Source of the DNA: Prunella strophiata
Lineage: Eukaryota > Chordata > Aves > Passeriformes > Prunellidae
NCBI GenBank assembly: GCA_036583965.1
Contig: JAZBQD010000019.1
Span: 19,387,085 to 19,451,084, forward strand
Length of the DNA stretch: 64,000 bases
Reading direction: 5' to 3'
The notes beneath the pieces were generated by a model. That model worked only from the letters and a program-made list of their open reading frames with translations. It searched no databases and was not told where the DNA came from. How positions within the stretch are numbered: the first letter of the stretch is position 1; the number at the start of each line of letters is the position of its first letter. This document shows positions 53,951-64,000 of this stretch, piece by piece. Made by a program: the position numbers and the translations under genes.

Positions 53951-54290
53951 TTGAAGGACACATCTCTGCTTACATTCCACACATACACATGCCAGGATAT
54001 AACTTGCTTTCAGTGTAGTTTTGTGAAGCCACCCATTTCAGAACAGTCACCTGAGTTTTACAAAGATACAATTCATACCTGCCCTTGGGGGGCATATGAA
54101 GCCAGTGCTCTTCCTGAAAAGGCTGCAGCAACATCTCATCTATTTGAAGTTCTTGACTTGATCCTTTCAAGGTCAGCAGAAGGAGATGGGCTGGCAGCTC
54201 CACGTGGCTCCCACACTGTAGGGTCTTGTTTGTGCTAAAACATTCCTGCTGCCTGTCTAAATGTTGCACTTTAGATGTGATCAAGTGCAC
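53951..54290. other. GC-richer patch open on both strands
   Basis: A frame of 95 codons on the plus strand (53951-54238) and one of 106 codons on the minus strand (53970-54290) overlap almost completely. I recognise neither product. Composition here is richer in G and C than the flanks, which lengthens chance frames. It may be an old repeat or a conserved segment; no function can be given. Confidence 0.25.
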
Positions 54291-57200
54291 AGTCAGAAAA
54301 CAGTGGAGACTCCTATCAGATGATTTCTAGGGATCAAAGAAACAGGATCACTTTGAGACAGAGAACTTTTGAGAAACAGAAACTGAAGCAAGAAAGCAAC
54401 AATAATTTTCTTAAATGTATTTTCTTTTTATAAGGAGCTTCACATACTGTTCTTTAACTCGCATCCACCCCTGACCCCTGCAATGTTTTTCTTCTTCAAT
54501 TGCAAACAAAAGTAGATCAGTCCCTCAATATTTAGATTGTAGATGAATATTCAGTAGTGGATGAAACCTGAAAATATGCAATTTGCAGATTAGGTCCAAG
54601 ACTTCCAAAACATATTACCACCCAGTGAACTCATCCCTAAAACTATGCTTAAATTCAGTACACCTTCGCATCCTTAACAAGTTATCTGTCTATAAAAGTT
54701 GCCTGATCCCAATGCAGACATGAACTTTAGTCTTCTAGTGCTTGTGAAAGCCTACAGAGACTCATTCATCAGAGGTTGCTCCCTGACCTAGAGCTGACTA
54801 CAGCTTTAGTTCCCATTACTTTTTCATGAAAGTTCTCACTTAACACTATGTGAATAGAATGAAATGTTACCATTAAAAGTCTTTGAAAACACATGCTTAA
54901 CAGGACCTGCTGTTCCTATCTTATTGCATTGTATCAGTCAGGAGAAGAGCAAAGATCTTGAAGAATGTTTCCTGTGTATTTTTGAAGCAGTTTGGAAGGC
55001 ATTGTTTTATTTTGTTGCCATCATTAATTGAAGGCTCTCTGTCTCTCCATCTCCAATTATGTCCTGCTCATGTTCTGAGATAAGGGCTTCAAAGAATAAA
55101 GCCTTGCAATGGGAAAGTAAGATCCAGAGGATCTCTAATTGCTGTTATACTCATGGAAAAAAAGAATTTTAGTCTTCTCTTCCTCATCAAGGGAAAATGC
55201 TCTACTTAATGAATACACTGATTAAGAAAATGCCTAGTCTTTGTAGGATTATTGTGGTTTTACCTCTGTGTTAGAGCAACAGGGTGAGGTTTCATGAGGC
55301 TTACAGTAGAGAGCTAATATTATATCATCTAACTGGCAAACTTGTATTTCTTTGGTAAGCTTTACAATATATGCAGGCCAAAGCCAGACTAAAGTTTTGG
55401 GTTTTTTTACCCTCAGCATTTGAAATAGTTTCCAACCAAAATCAGACAACAGAGTAGAGATAGGGTGGTGAGACCTGTGCATTGTTGAGGAATTAGTTTA
55501 GTGAGATAGACCTACATAACTGAACCATGAGGTGTCTTGAAGTGGTGGATGAAAAGGTCAATGTGCCTAGGGGAAGGGGGGCAAAGGTACTAGGGGAAAA
55601 TGGTGGGAATCTTTTCTGAATGATTCTAAATCTGTCAGTCTTTGGGATCTTGTCCAAAGAGTATTCTGGGAACATCACAGACTGCTAGTTTCTTAATAGC
55701 CTCTGCTCACATCTGGCCTCTGCTACTAGATAAATTATGCAGCCCTCAGTAAGACCTAGATAAGTTCCATCTAGGTATTTAATTTTGATCTGGGGAACAC
55801 TCCCAGAGAGTTCAAAAACAACCTTCAAACTTACTAAAGAGTATTACAAAGAATTAAAAATATTTAAGAATTACACCAGCCTCCAAGTTGAACTTGACAA
55901 ATAGCAGATTAAATTGTTAATTACATTATAAGTGGGGAAACGTACAGGAGTCAATGCTGCAGCAAAGAATCTCTTTCAGAATTAAAACAATTAGAAAATC
56001 ATTCTAGTTTTATATGAATGTATATATGTATATGTAGATATAGATATAGAATATTGAAGTACTACTGATATAGGGCAATCCAAATAAAGTACAAAAATAG
56101 TAATCTGAGACAACTTTTATTGGTTTTTTTTTCACTTTGAAAGACACAGATAGACATAGATATTTATAAATGTATGCAGATATTTATAAATTTAAAATAT
56201 AAACAAAAATATACTTTGCTCAAAGGGCATTTTTTACTTCTCAAGGAAACCTTTTCTAAGGAGCTAGAAAACTGATACTTAAGAAACAATGGAGAAAGAA
56301 TAAACACATGCAGGATGACAATGGGGTGGGGCAACATCTTGGAGATATATTTAACTAATCTTTCCTTTTTTTGATGTTTTGCTTTATTGTGGGTTTGGGG
56401 TTTTTTTTTTGCAAAGATATCTACTAGGCAAAGACAATTCTTGTTATCTCCATTGACATCAAATAAATAACTAAAAATAGGATTTCTGAATAGAGAAAAT
56501 GATGTCATACTTGGAAGCAATGCTGTTGTTGACTTTTGCTGGGAGAGGCAGCATTCAGGGTGAGTGGTAGATAGTGATTTGGAACTAGATCAAGTCAGCA
56601 AACTTTCCATTAGAGCCATTGAACACTCTTGTTCTGCTTTATCTTTTATCTCAGCAGGCAAGTAGCTCCTCCAAAATCACTTAAAGTGCTTACTCTGTGT
56701 TCAGATCATCTCTATGAGGTAACTGTCCTTTCCAAATCTGGATTCTATTTCACTGCTCTCACATAATTCTAACTATTCCATTACTATGCTCAAAGGTGAA
56801 ACACAACAACTCTGATGAGTAATTTCTACAGTTTAAACTTCAGCATGTGATCAGCAAGATGATTTTTTAAAAAACCAGAAGTCAATATTCCACAGGGAAT
56901 CCTAAGACATTATAATTTTTTCATTTATTTTTACCAGAACATGCATAATAAGAAACCCTAAATAAAAAAAAATAAAATAAGATCCAATGATAGTTAATAA
57001 AAGTGCCATTAAAATTGATAATGCCATTAGCTTAAGCTCATAAATTCAAGTGAACAAATTCTCACAGAAATTTGCCAGTCTTTTCAATTTATGATAAACT
57101 TCCTTCCCACTCTTTCTCTGTCTCAGACTTTCATTTCCATTGCCCTTCAAGTAGGAAACAGAGACCCAAGCCTAGGTTCCAGCATCTGGAGCTGATGTCA

Positions 57201-58017
57201 CATCTGTTTAATAATCAGACCAAGGTTTTTCAGGTCTAGGAAGTGTCTGAAACATTAAAATGTTTTTATAGTTTTTAAGTGATGATCTTGCACAATGAGT
57301 AATTACTATGAGAAGATGGTCCTATCAAACTAATACAACACTGTAAAAATTTGCCATGATGAACCCATTTTGGACTGATGATATTTCATTTTTATATACA
57401 TGCACCCATCCCCTCTGTACTGTTTGAGTGTATTTGTGTATGTTCCAAGTAAATACCATTCTTTTCAAGGCACCATTTTTTTTACTGTGAAGACATCCTA
57501 AAGTTTCAAGCATCCCTTTCAAGTGCATATTGCCAGAGCTCCAGCATCTCATTAGTAGCCACATTGTTTCTCAGAGCACCTCATTCAAGTACCTGTGCTG
57601 CCCACTGCTGTATTGAGCATGTGTATTCCAGGAACCAGGAGTGCTCCAAGAGCTTGTTTTATCTGGGGGAGTGCCAAGTGACTTTAATTCTAACAACCCA
57701 TCTGAGATGTGTGATAGTCTAGCACTTTTCTAGACCAATTAGCAATATTTTGGAGACAGCTCAATAACTTCCTTTGCAGATGATTAAAATTTCTCAGGTA
57801 ATGTCAAGGAGGGGAGTTCATTTGGCAGAGAAGTTGATTTTGGCCCATTATTTTACATTCAAAGTACCTGGTCATAATTTTTTCCGCTAGCCTGACATTT
57901 TAGATTGCACCAATTATTCTTGATAGCTGAAGTTATCTGCATTAAATCATTACAAGCAGTCATGAGCAATATATGCTTTTACCACATACAACAAAAAATA
58001 AGAATAGTATTTTTCTA
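54291..58017. other. Noncoding stretch, no gene seen
   Basis: AT-rich sequence. The longest frame in the window (118 codons, 56164-56520, -) lies here, but its Lys/Phe/Leu/Ser-rich composition and lack of motifs argue for chance. A TATA/GATA-like simple patch lies at about 56018-56050. Confidence 0.55.
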
Positions 58018-58210
58018 TATAGTAGTAATATATATATATAGTATTATAGTATAATATATATATTATAGTATATATATAGTTATATATATTTATATATATT
58101 ATAGTATAATATATATATATATAATATATATATATTATACTATATATATATATATTATAATATAATATATATATTATAGTATAATATATATATTATATTT
58201 ATAGTAGTAA
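58018..58210. repeat. Complex TA-rich satellite-like block flanked by an 11-bp direct repeat
   Basis: About 170 bases consist only of TA runs punctuated by ATTATAGTATAAT-type units, repeated at least three times (near 58043, 58098 and 58173). It is strongly self-complementary. The block is bracketed by an exact direct repeat TATAGTAGTAA at 58018-58028 and 58200-58210. The bracketing could reflect slippage expansion, or insertion of a TA-rich segment with target duplication. Confidence 0.85.
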
Positions 58211-60925
58211 ACAAATCATCAGGAGACTGGAGACAATGTTTGGACTTCATATCCTCAAATTTTCCTCAAAGCCCTTAATTAAAAAAAAAAAAAAAGAAAG
58301 AAAGAAAAAGTTATGAAACACTTTAGTACTTTAGTAGAATTATTTAGATGAATTATCTTCATTCTCCTTCACTTTTAAAATTTTATGAATATTGGAAAAA
58401 AATAGAATGAGTTTTCAAAATGAGTGTTACTATAAGCCATTCTAAGAGTGACAGCTGCATTGTTTTTTGCCTCTAGGTCAAAAAAGATAGAAAATCTAAT
58501 TGTCTTTGAAGTGCCAGGCTTTTTTCAGTACTGGATCTCATTACTATTGTGCTTCCATGACTTAGTTTTTCTCAAGTTTTGAGGCTGTATACTGCATAAT
58601 TCTAACAAATTTATTCAAAATACACTGAAGTTTCCCAATAGATAATTATAAAAAGTGACTCTGAATTATTCATTACTCATACCATCAAGCTGTCCATTGT
58701 GACATAGTTTAAAATAAAGTTTATTTTTCCAGTTTGATCTAGTATTTAAAAACAAGAAGACTTATGAGACCTGACCTCTACTACTATCTTTGCTCTATGT
58801 TAGTTTTTAACTTTAGGATTCATACTCTTTCTTTTCACATGTGCAATGAGAAGCTGCAGAAATTAAGGGGAATATTCACACTATGCAGAAATAAGATATA
58901 AATTGATCTCTCCTGGACTACTGCTTTCTTCTGACTCTATTTTGCAACCTGTAAAATGTGCAGCTAGTATTAATCTAATAGCAGGGCTTGAATGATTACT
59001 ACCTTAGAGTTATGAAACTTCAACAAAAGCTCTACAGTAGAAAAATACATCACATTTTTTCCTCAGTTCAGAGTGAGAGAAGCGGCATGACTTGAGATAA
59101 TAATTTTATGAAACATGTTAAAGGTTAAAATAAAATTACTTATACCATTGCCCTCTCAATGGGTTTTACAGCCTCCCTAAAATTACTGGAGACCTAAAAA
59201 TCAGCTCATTTTGCATTGAACTGAAATAGCTGAGGATTTATACAAAATGAAAGAAACTTAACAAACAAGTATTTTGGGAAGTTTTATGTTCTTTCAAATG
59301 GGAAAAAAAAAATTGTAATGGAATGAAGCATTTTTCTCAACAAAAATGTAGTGGGTTTTTTTAATGTCAAGTTAGTTAACGCTATTTTCTAGCCTTCTTT
59401 TTAATTTCAGTCACATTGAAATGAAAAGTACTCCCATGTAAAAAAAGGTTGAAATGCTTAATTTAAAAACTGTCAAAACAACTTTTCTGCATCTCATTTT
59501 TTACCCTAAGAGAAAATATATATAAATGTTATTCAAATAATTGTTTTTCAATACTACCTTTAGTAAAGGTGTTAAACAGTAATGAAGATTATTTTTGTCA
59601 ACCCAGCAGGATAAATAAAAGTGCAAATCTAAACAGAAGAAATATTGTTCAGATTATCCTACTTTTACCCTCAGTCAGAATAAAAAACTATCTCTGACTC
59701 ATTTCACCTAAAGATGACTATTAACCAGAATTTTGGGTGACTTCTGTAACAAAGAGAAGGATGTGAAGAGTTAAAGTATCTGTTTTCTCTAGTCAAAGTG
59801 CATTATCATTTTAGGTTGAAACAGATGGTCTTTTGCATATAGATCAAACCCTTCAAATTTTGGACTTATTATAGAAAGGGTCAGGAGTGAGTATTTCCTT
59901 GTCCTTCTGGTTCAGAATGCACTATACAGAATATTTGCAACTTATTTTCTGAAACTTCACTACACTGAAAACATACTAGCTAATCCTAATGTTAGTAATA
60001 CTTTGCTAGCAGCCACAATCAGAATCTGTCATTAGCATATTGTAATTTCATTTATTTCCTATAAAAGTAGGTAAATACTCATCATCTGAGCCATTTCATA
60101 TTAGCACTGGCAATACAAAATACATTATAAAGAACAATCATACTCTGATGGCATTGGATTACATAGTTTATTGGGTCTATTCCATCTATAATTTTCATGA
60201 TGGCTTCTTGAGTGACTTATGCTGCACTAATCTGCTACTCCATAGTTGAAATGGATTTGGAGCAAATCTTTCTCCACAGGTGGCATTTCCCAGTAATGAA
60301 TCCTGCCATTCAATTATATAATCAGAGTAATTTCTTCATGTTAAAAAAAGACCCCTTCTTGAGTGGCACATAAATTACCACCGGATTAAATTAGTGCTAC
60401 TGCCAGGGCTTTGAGATTTCTCCAGTTGACAGACAGCACAGTGCTGTTAATGATGAAGAGAAAACATGTCAACTCAGAGATTTTTCAACTTTATTTTCCC
60501 ATCTCTTCACACTGGTTTCTTTGTACTTGCTTTTACAATATTGTGGGCTTTGAGTATCTTTGAAATTATTGTACCCAGGGTGCACCCAGAGCCACCACAG
60601 GAGACTTTCAGTGCTTCTGTTTAGAGATGTTCATCTTTGCTGAGGAATGACCAGTTGATTCAAATAAGAGGAAAGAATAAATTAAAAAAAAATAAATTTT
60701 AACACTAATAAAATACTTGGTTTACAAATGGTAATAAACTTCTGCTGAGTATGTCAGTTTGATTTACCCTTCTACATCAAAGCTAGCACTGCATTAAAGA
60801 ATTTACAAAATCAGAGTTCTCTCCTGAGTGCAATAGGGTATCATATTTTGCATACACAGGCAGTGTTGAGAATACCAAAAACTACTAATTTGTTAACCTT
60901 AGACTTAGTCCCATGGTAAGACCTC
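58211..60925. other. Noncoding stretch, no gene seen
   Basis: AT-rich sequence with an A15 plus GAAA tract at about 58279-58310. The patch 60280-60460 has an even, unique-looking composition, but no gene signal. Confidence 0.5.
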
Positions 60926-60946
60926 AAAAAAAAAAAAAAAAAAAAA
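60926..60946. repeat. (A)21 homopolymer
   Basis: Run of 21 A followed by CAAACAAAAG. It is a simple repeat. Confidence 0.9.
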
Positions 60947-61739
60947 CAAACAAAAGATCTGTATGGCTTGCAGAGTTACTGCTGATGGATTTCCAAGTAC
61001 TTTGTGCCTGCTATGCCAATCTTCCAGTGGGGAAAAAAAAAAAATCCAGTTTGACAAATAAATAGTAAATAAAATAATTAATAGAAAGCAGAGCGCTTTA
61101 TTTCTTTAAGTAGAGGTGAAGGGAGGGAACACAAAGCAACACAAGCAAAAATAGCTAGTTGAAAGGAAGACAAAGGGGCAAGTATTTCACTGTTTTCTAT
61201 TGCAGTTGTGAAGCTTTTCTGCTTTCAGATGTTACATTTTACTACAGACTTAACTGCAGCAGACTGAAATATGCAGGGCATCTATATAAAGTTAAGAAAC
61301 TTTGTTGCTGTTCCTGCAGAAAGCATCTTAAACTGTACTAGCAGTCCTGGTGATAGAGTTGGTGTTGCAGTTCACCTTCCACAGAGTGCCGAGCACACTT
61401 CAGCCTGACCCAGCACATCCAGGTGCACCTGTAGTGTGCACATTCTCTTATCAGCAGAGAAACACCACCCCTGTGCACAGGCTCACTGTGAGTGTGCTCA
61501 CTCCTCTATTACATGCTCCTAAGCTTCAACCCAAAGAAGAAAAATAGAGTAAGGAAGTCTTTCCTAGTGACACTTCCTTCAGAGTTTCCACTTTTAAGTA
61601 GTTTTTAGAGGACGGAGAGCTAAGTCCTAGGTACATATCTCCATTACACAGTGTCACAGAATCCACCCCACTGATCTTCCTTTCAGCTATTAAAAACTAT
61701 TATCTGTGTGCTTAATTACTGGATAAATTGCTGGTATAT
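60947..61739. other. Noncoding stretch, no gene seen
   Basis: Includes a GC-richer patch at 61370-61550 with repeated CAC and GTG words and a 65-codon chance frame (61350-61547). I recognise no family. Confidence 0.5.
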
Positions 61740-61836
61740 TAAAAAAAATAAAAAACAAAACCAAAAACAAACAAACAAAAAAAACCAAACAAAACAAACA
61801 AAATCTGCAAACTAACAAAATTAACAAAACAAACTA
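61740..61836. repeat. A-rich CAAA/CCAAA low-complexity tract
   Basis: Imperfect CAAA and AAAAC units, the same type as at 28857-28913 and 35576-35741. Confidence 0.9.
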
Positions 61837-62372
61837 CACATCTGAAACACTGTTCTTATGTTCTTGGTCCTATATCAACCAGCATCTGTTAGGATCCCTT
61901 AGAAACTTCCCAGTGAAACAAAGGACTATTCTTTGAGCTCAAATGTTTCCTTTAAGAACATTTTGCACTTGACAGACTTTTTCAGAATCTATCCTGTTCC
62001 CTAGGGTCAACTCATCAGGCAACTTCTTTGAGACACCTTTGACCTTAATTTTGAGACATATTCAGTGGGTAAATGCCTGGGGACTGGGACATAATGCTTC
62101 ACAGATCTGAGATCCAAACTTTTACCCTTCAGTACACAGCCCAACAAGAAAGGCAATGCCATTGTAGAAAAGCAGTCAGCTTTGATTCATACCTTTTCTT
62201 TAGGTACCAGATACTGCAGAGAAAAAAACTTCCCAGTAGACATTTAAGAAATACTTCATTCATACAGAAAATTGCTTCCTGGACTTAGGAGACTGTACAT
62301 GACCATGAAGGGGAACAACAGTAAATATAAACCATGGAGGGTTACTACTCATTAAAAAAATTAAAAGAAATT
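61837..62372. other. Noncoding stretch, no gene seen
   Basis: A 71-codon frame at 62073-62288 (+) shows no recognisable motif or splice context. Confidence 0.5.
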
Positions 62373-62397
62373 AAAAAAAAAAAAAAAAAAAAAAAAA
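62373..62397. repeat. (A)25 homopolymer
   Basis: Run of 25 A preceded by shorter A runs separated by TT or G. It is a simple repeat. Confidence 0.9.
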
Positions 62398-62878
62398 GCT
62401 AAGGCACCAAATAGAATAGAAAGATTATCACTGTTCCAGTAAGTACTGGACAAATACCAGGTCACCAGGGATCTACAAATTTCTGAGAGTAACAGAAACC
62501 AAGTGTACACACACAAAAAATGTGAAAGTGATCAGACTCAAAGGATATAAATTTTTGCAGCTGTAACTTTTTCTTTACACCATTTTTAATATCTATCTAC
62601 TAACTTTTACAAACATAGGGTGAAGGAAAGCTTTAATGTAGAATTTTGTTCTTAACACAGTTAAGAACATTTCTTTTTAAAAGTAACTTATAGTTTATTC
62701 AAAGCTACTTAATAAAAATGTCTATGCATGTCATACATATTTCTGCTTGACACATAAAAATGTGAAATTTAGTTAAATAATCTGTTAGTAGTTGTCACCC
62801 ATGTATTATTGAGCATATAAAATATATGAAAATTTTTATATTTCTTCAGTATCCTAGCCATGAATAAAATTATCATTT
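62398..62878. other. Noncoding, with a 10-bp hairpin at 62647-62669
   Basis: TGTTCTTAAC, a 3-nt loop ACA, then its exact complement. Otherwise AT-rich sequence without supported elements. Confidence 0.6.
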
Positions 62879-63870
62879 ATAGAATCATAGAATGGTTTGA
62901 GGCAAAAAGCCATGGAGTACCTGAGCCTTCTCCCTGTCCTGGCTAATCATGACTCCTCTATCCAGGACCCACATTTTCCCTATTCTTTCTCTTCTCACTG
63001 ATTTACGTAAAGAATCTTGTTATGTTACTCTTGATGTCCTTGGCCAGATTTACTTCTGCCACTGTTTTAGCTGTCCTAATATGCTCCCTGGCTGTTCAGA
63101 CAATTTCTGTGTATTCCTCCCAGACTACCTTTCACCACTTCCACCTTTTTTTTAAGCTACCTGTTTGTGTCTAACTTTGTCCAAGAGCTCTTTTACCAAT
63201 TTTCTGTTTGTAGGGATGCATTGCTATTGAGTCTGGAGGAGTGAGTCCTTGACTATCACCCAGCTCTCTTGGGCCTCTCTTCCCTCCAGGGCTCCATCCC
63301 ATGGCAGTCTATCAAGGAGATCATTGAAGTCTGCTCTCCTGAAGTTCAGGATCATAAGCTTTTATCCTCTTTCTTGCCTCACAGATTTCAAACTTCACCG
63401 CTTAATTGTCACAGCAGCCCAGGCTACCCTTTATCTTCACATTCCCCACTAGCCCTTCCTTGTTGTTGAGAACAAGATCCATCATAGCCTTTCCTGGTTG
63501 GATCCTCAGTAACTTGAGAAGAAAGTTGTTATCAATGCATTCTAGGAATCTCCTGGATTGCCTGTGTCCTGCACTGTGGTCCCTTCAAAAGATGTTGGTG
63601 TGGTTGGAGTCCCCGTGAGGGACAGGCCTTTGAAAACATAAGGCTCTGCCTCTGTCTGTAGGGGCTTCATTGTCTTGGTCTTCTGGGCAGACCCATAAAA
63701 CAAAATACAAAATCCCCTGCCTCTGTCCTCTTTTAATCCTGACCAGAATATGAATACCTTTGTATGTAAAACTCAGTATTAGTACGAGAATCTGGTGGTA
63801 TTCAAACATTTTTATGACTGAAAAAACAATTGTAGAAAAGCAATGAACACAATGGAATGAAAGAGCCATT
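62879..63870 (-). mobile_element. Internally deleted CR1 LINE with decayed ORF2 (endonuclease region)
   Basis: The plus strand begins TATAGAATCATAGAATGGTT, the reverse of a CR1 3' terminus. On the minus strand, further in, the translation follows CR1 ORF2 piecewise. From 5' to 3' these pieces are: a VRIKRGQ and CPEDQDNEA stretch (family form VRIKGR, PPDQEDEA) at about 63660-63765; PHGDSNHTNIF at about 63585-63618, corresponding to the endonuclease GDFNHPDI motif; a degenerate SDH region near 63400-63420 where the catalytic motif is lost (Cys-Asp-Asn then stop); and NLAKDIK followed by KRKNRENVGP near 62965-63055, just upstream of the reverse transcriptase. The element then jumps directly to the 3' terminus, so the reverse transcriptase and most of the 3' untranslated region are missing. 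Stops and frameshifts show it is dead. The left part (63770-63870 on the plus strand) is the least certain. Confidence 0.88.
63200..63765 (-). pseudogene. CR1 ORF2 endonuclease/linker remnant
   Basis: This is the protein-like part of the CR1 copy. In the family, ORF2 encodes an APE-type endonuclease followed by reverse transcriptase, which together nick target DNA and prime reverse transcription. Here the APE-type GDFN motif is changed (GDSN) and the SDH motif is broken by substitutions and a stop. Later codons are in other frames, so no functional product is possible. Only the 3' half of the endonuclease and the linker toward the reverse transcriptase are represented. Confidence 0.8.
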
Positions 63871-64000
63871 GATAGCAGGATCTCTTGTTTATCAACTCTG
63901 GCTCATATTGAGTCTATTAAACTACTCTAAATTCCTGTCCATATCCAAAATCTTTCTTCCCTCTTCCTCCCCACTCCCAGCCAGCACCAGTCACTTGAAC
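63871..64000. other. Right edge, no gene seen
   Basis: Pyrimidine-rich sequence continuing past the window. It may include more diverged CR1, which I cannot show. Confidence 0.4.

Noticed and set aside
56164..56520. Longest open frame (118 codons, minus strand)
   Set aside because: AT-driven composition, no motif, no splice or promoter context, and a length within chance expectation for 64 kb of AT-rich DNA.
1..64000. tRNA, rRNA, snoRNA or CRISPR-type arrays
   Set aside because: No T-arm/B-box pair, rRNA-like segment, or regularly spaced direct-repeat array was found by eye. A covariance-model search would be needed to exclude small RNAs firmly.

Overview
This window looks like AT-rich, gene-poor nuclear DNA from a bird. 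The main evidence is several recognisable 3' ends of CR1 non-LTR retrotransposons. They carry the avian end signature (a 'TTCCAAC' block followed by two copies of 'ATTCTATG') on both strands, and there is one longer CR1 open-reading-frame-2 remnant at the right edge. The dispersed A-rich CAAA/CCAAA low-complexity tracts and the low repeat load also fit a bird. I cannot name the species. Nothing bacterial, plasmid-like or organellar was seen.

No complete protein-coding gene is visible. The longest open frames are about 60-118 codons, the length expected by chance in AT-rich DNA, and none resembles a protein I recognise except the decayed CR1 endonuclease at the right end. The window is therefore either intergenic or the interior of one or more very large introns. 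The best candidate for a real exon is a 79-nt block at 1684-1762 (+). It has a strong polypyrimidine/TAG acceptor, a GTAAGT donor and one fully open frame of 26 codons. I do not recognise the peptide.

Layout: 0-0.63 kb is GC-richer sequence followed by A-rich tracts. The candidate exon is at 1.7 kb. A minus-strand CR1 3' end is at 5.3 kb. A likely solo LTR of an endogenous retrovirus, with TATA-like box, polyadenylation signal and U5-like end, lies at about 14.1-14.5 kb. A perfect hairpin is at 23.1 kb and an (AT)19 microsatellite at 24.6 kb. An unusual GC-richer island spans about 26.2-27.1 kb. An old sauropsid repeat remnant is at 28.0 kb and a 47-A homopolymer at 28.8 kb. Plus-strand CR1 3' ends are at 30.7, 34.0 and 39.4 kb. 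A perfect 24-bp palindrome is at 34.45 kb, a long CAAA-type tract at 35.6-35.7 kb and a cluster of short inverted repeats at 36.6-36.7 kb. A complex TA-rich array at 58.0-58.2 kb is bracketed by an 11-bp direct repeat. An internally deleted CR1 lies at 62.9-63.9 kb.

I found no convincing new biological system. The items most worth checking are the candidate exon, the GC-richer island, the LTR, the deleted CR1 and the near-perfect palindromes.
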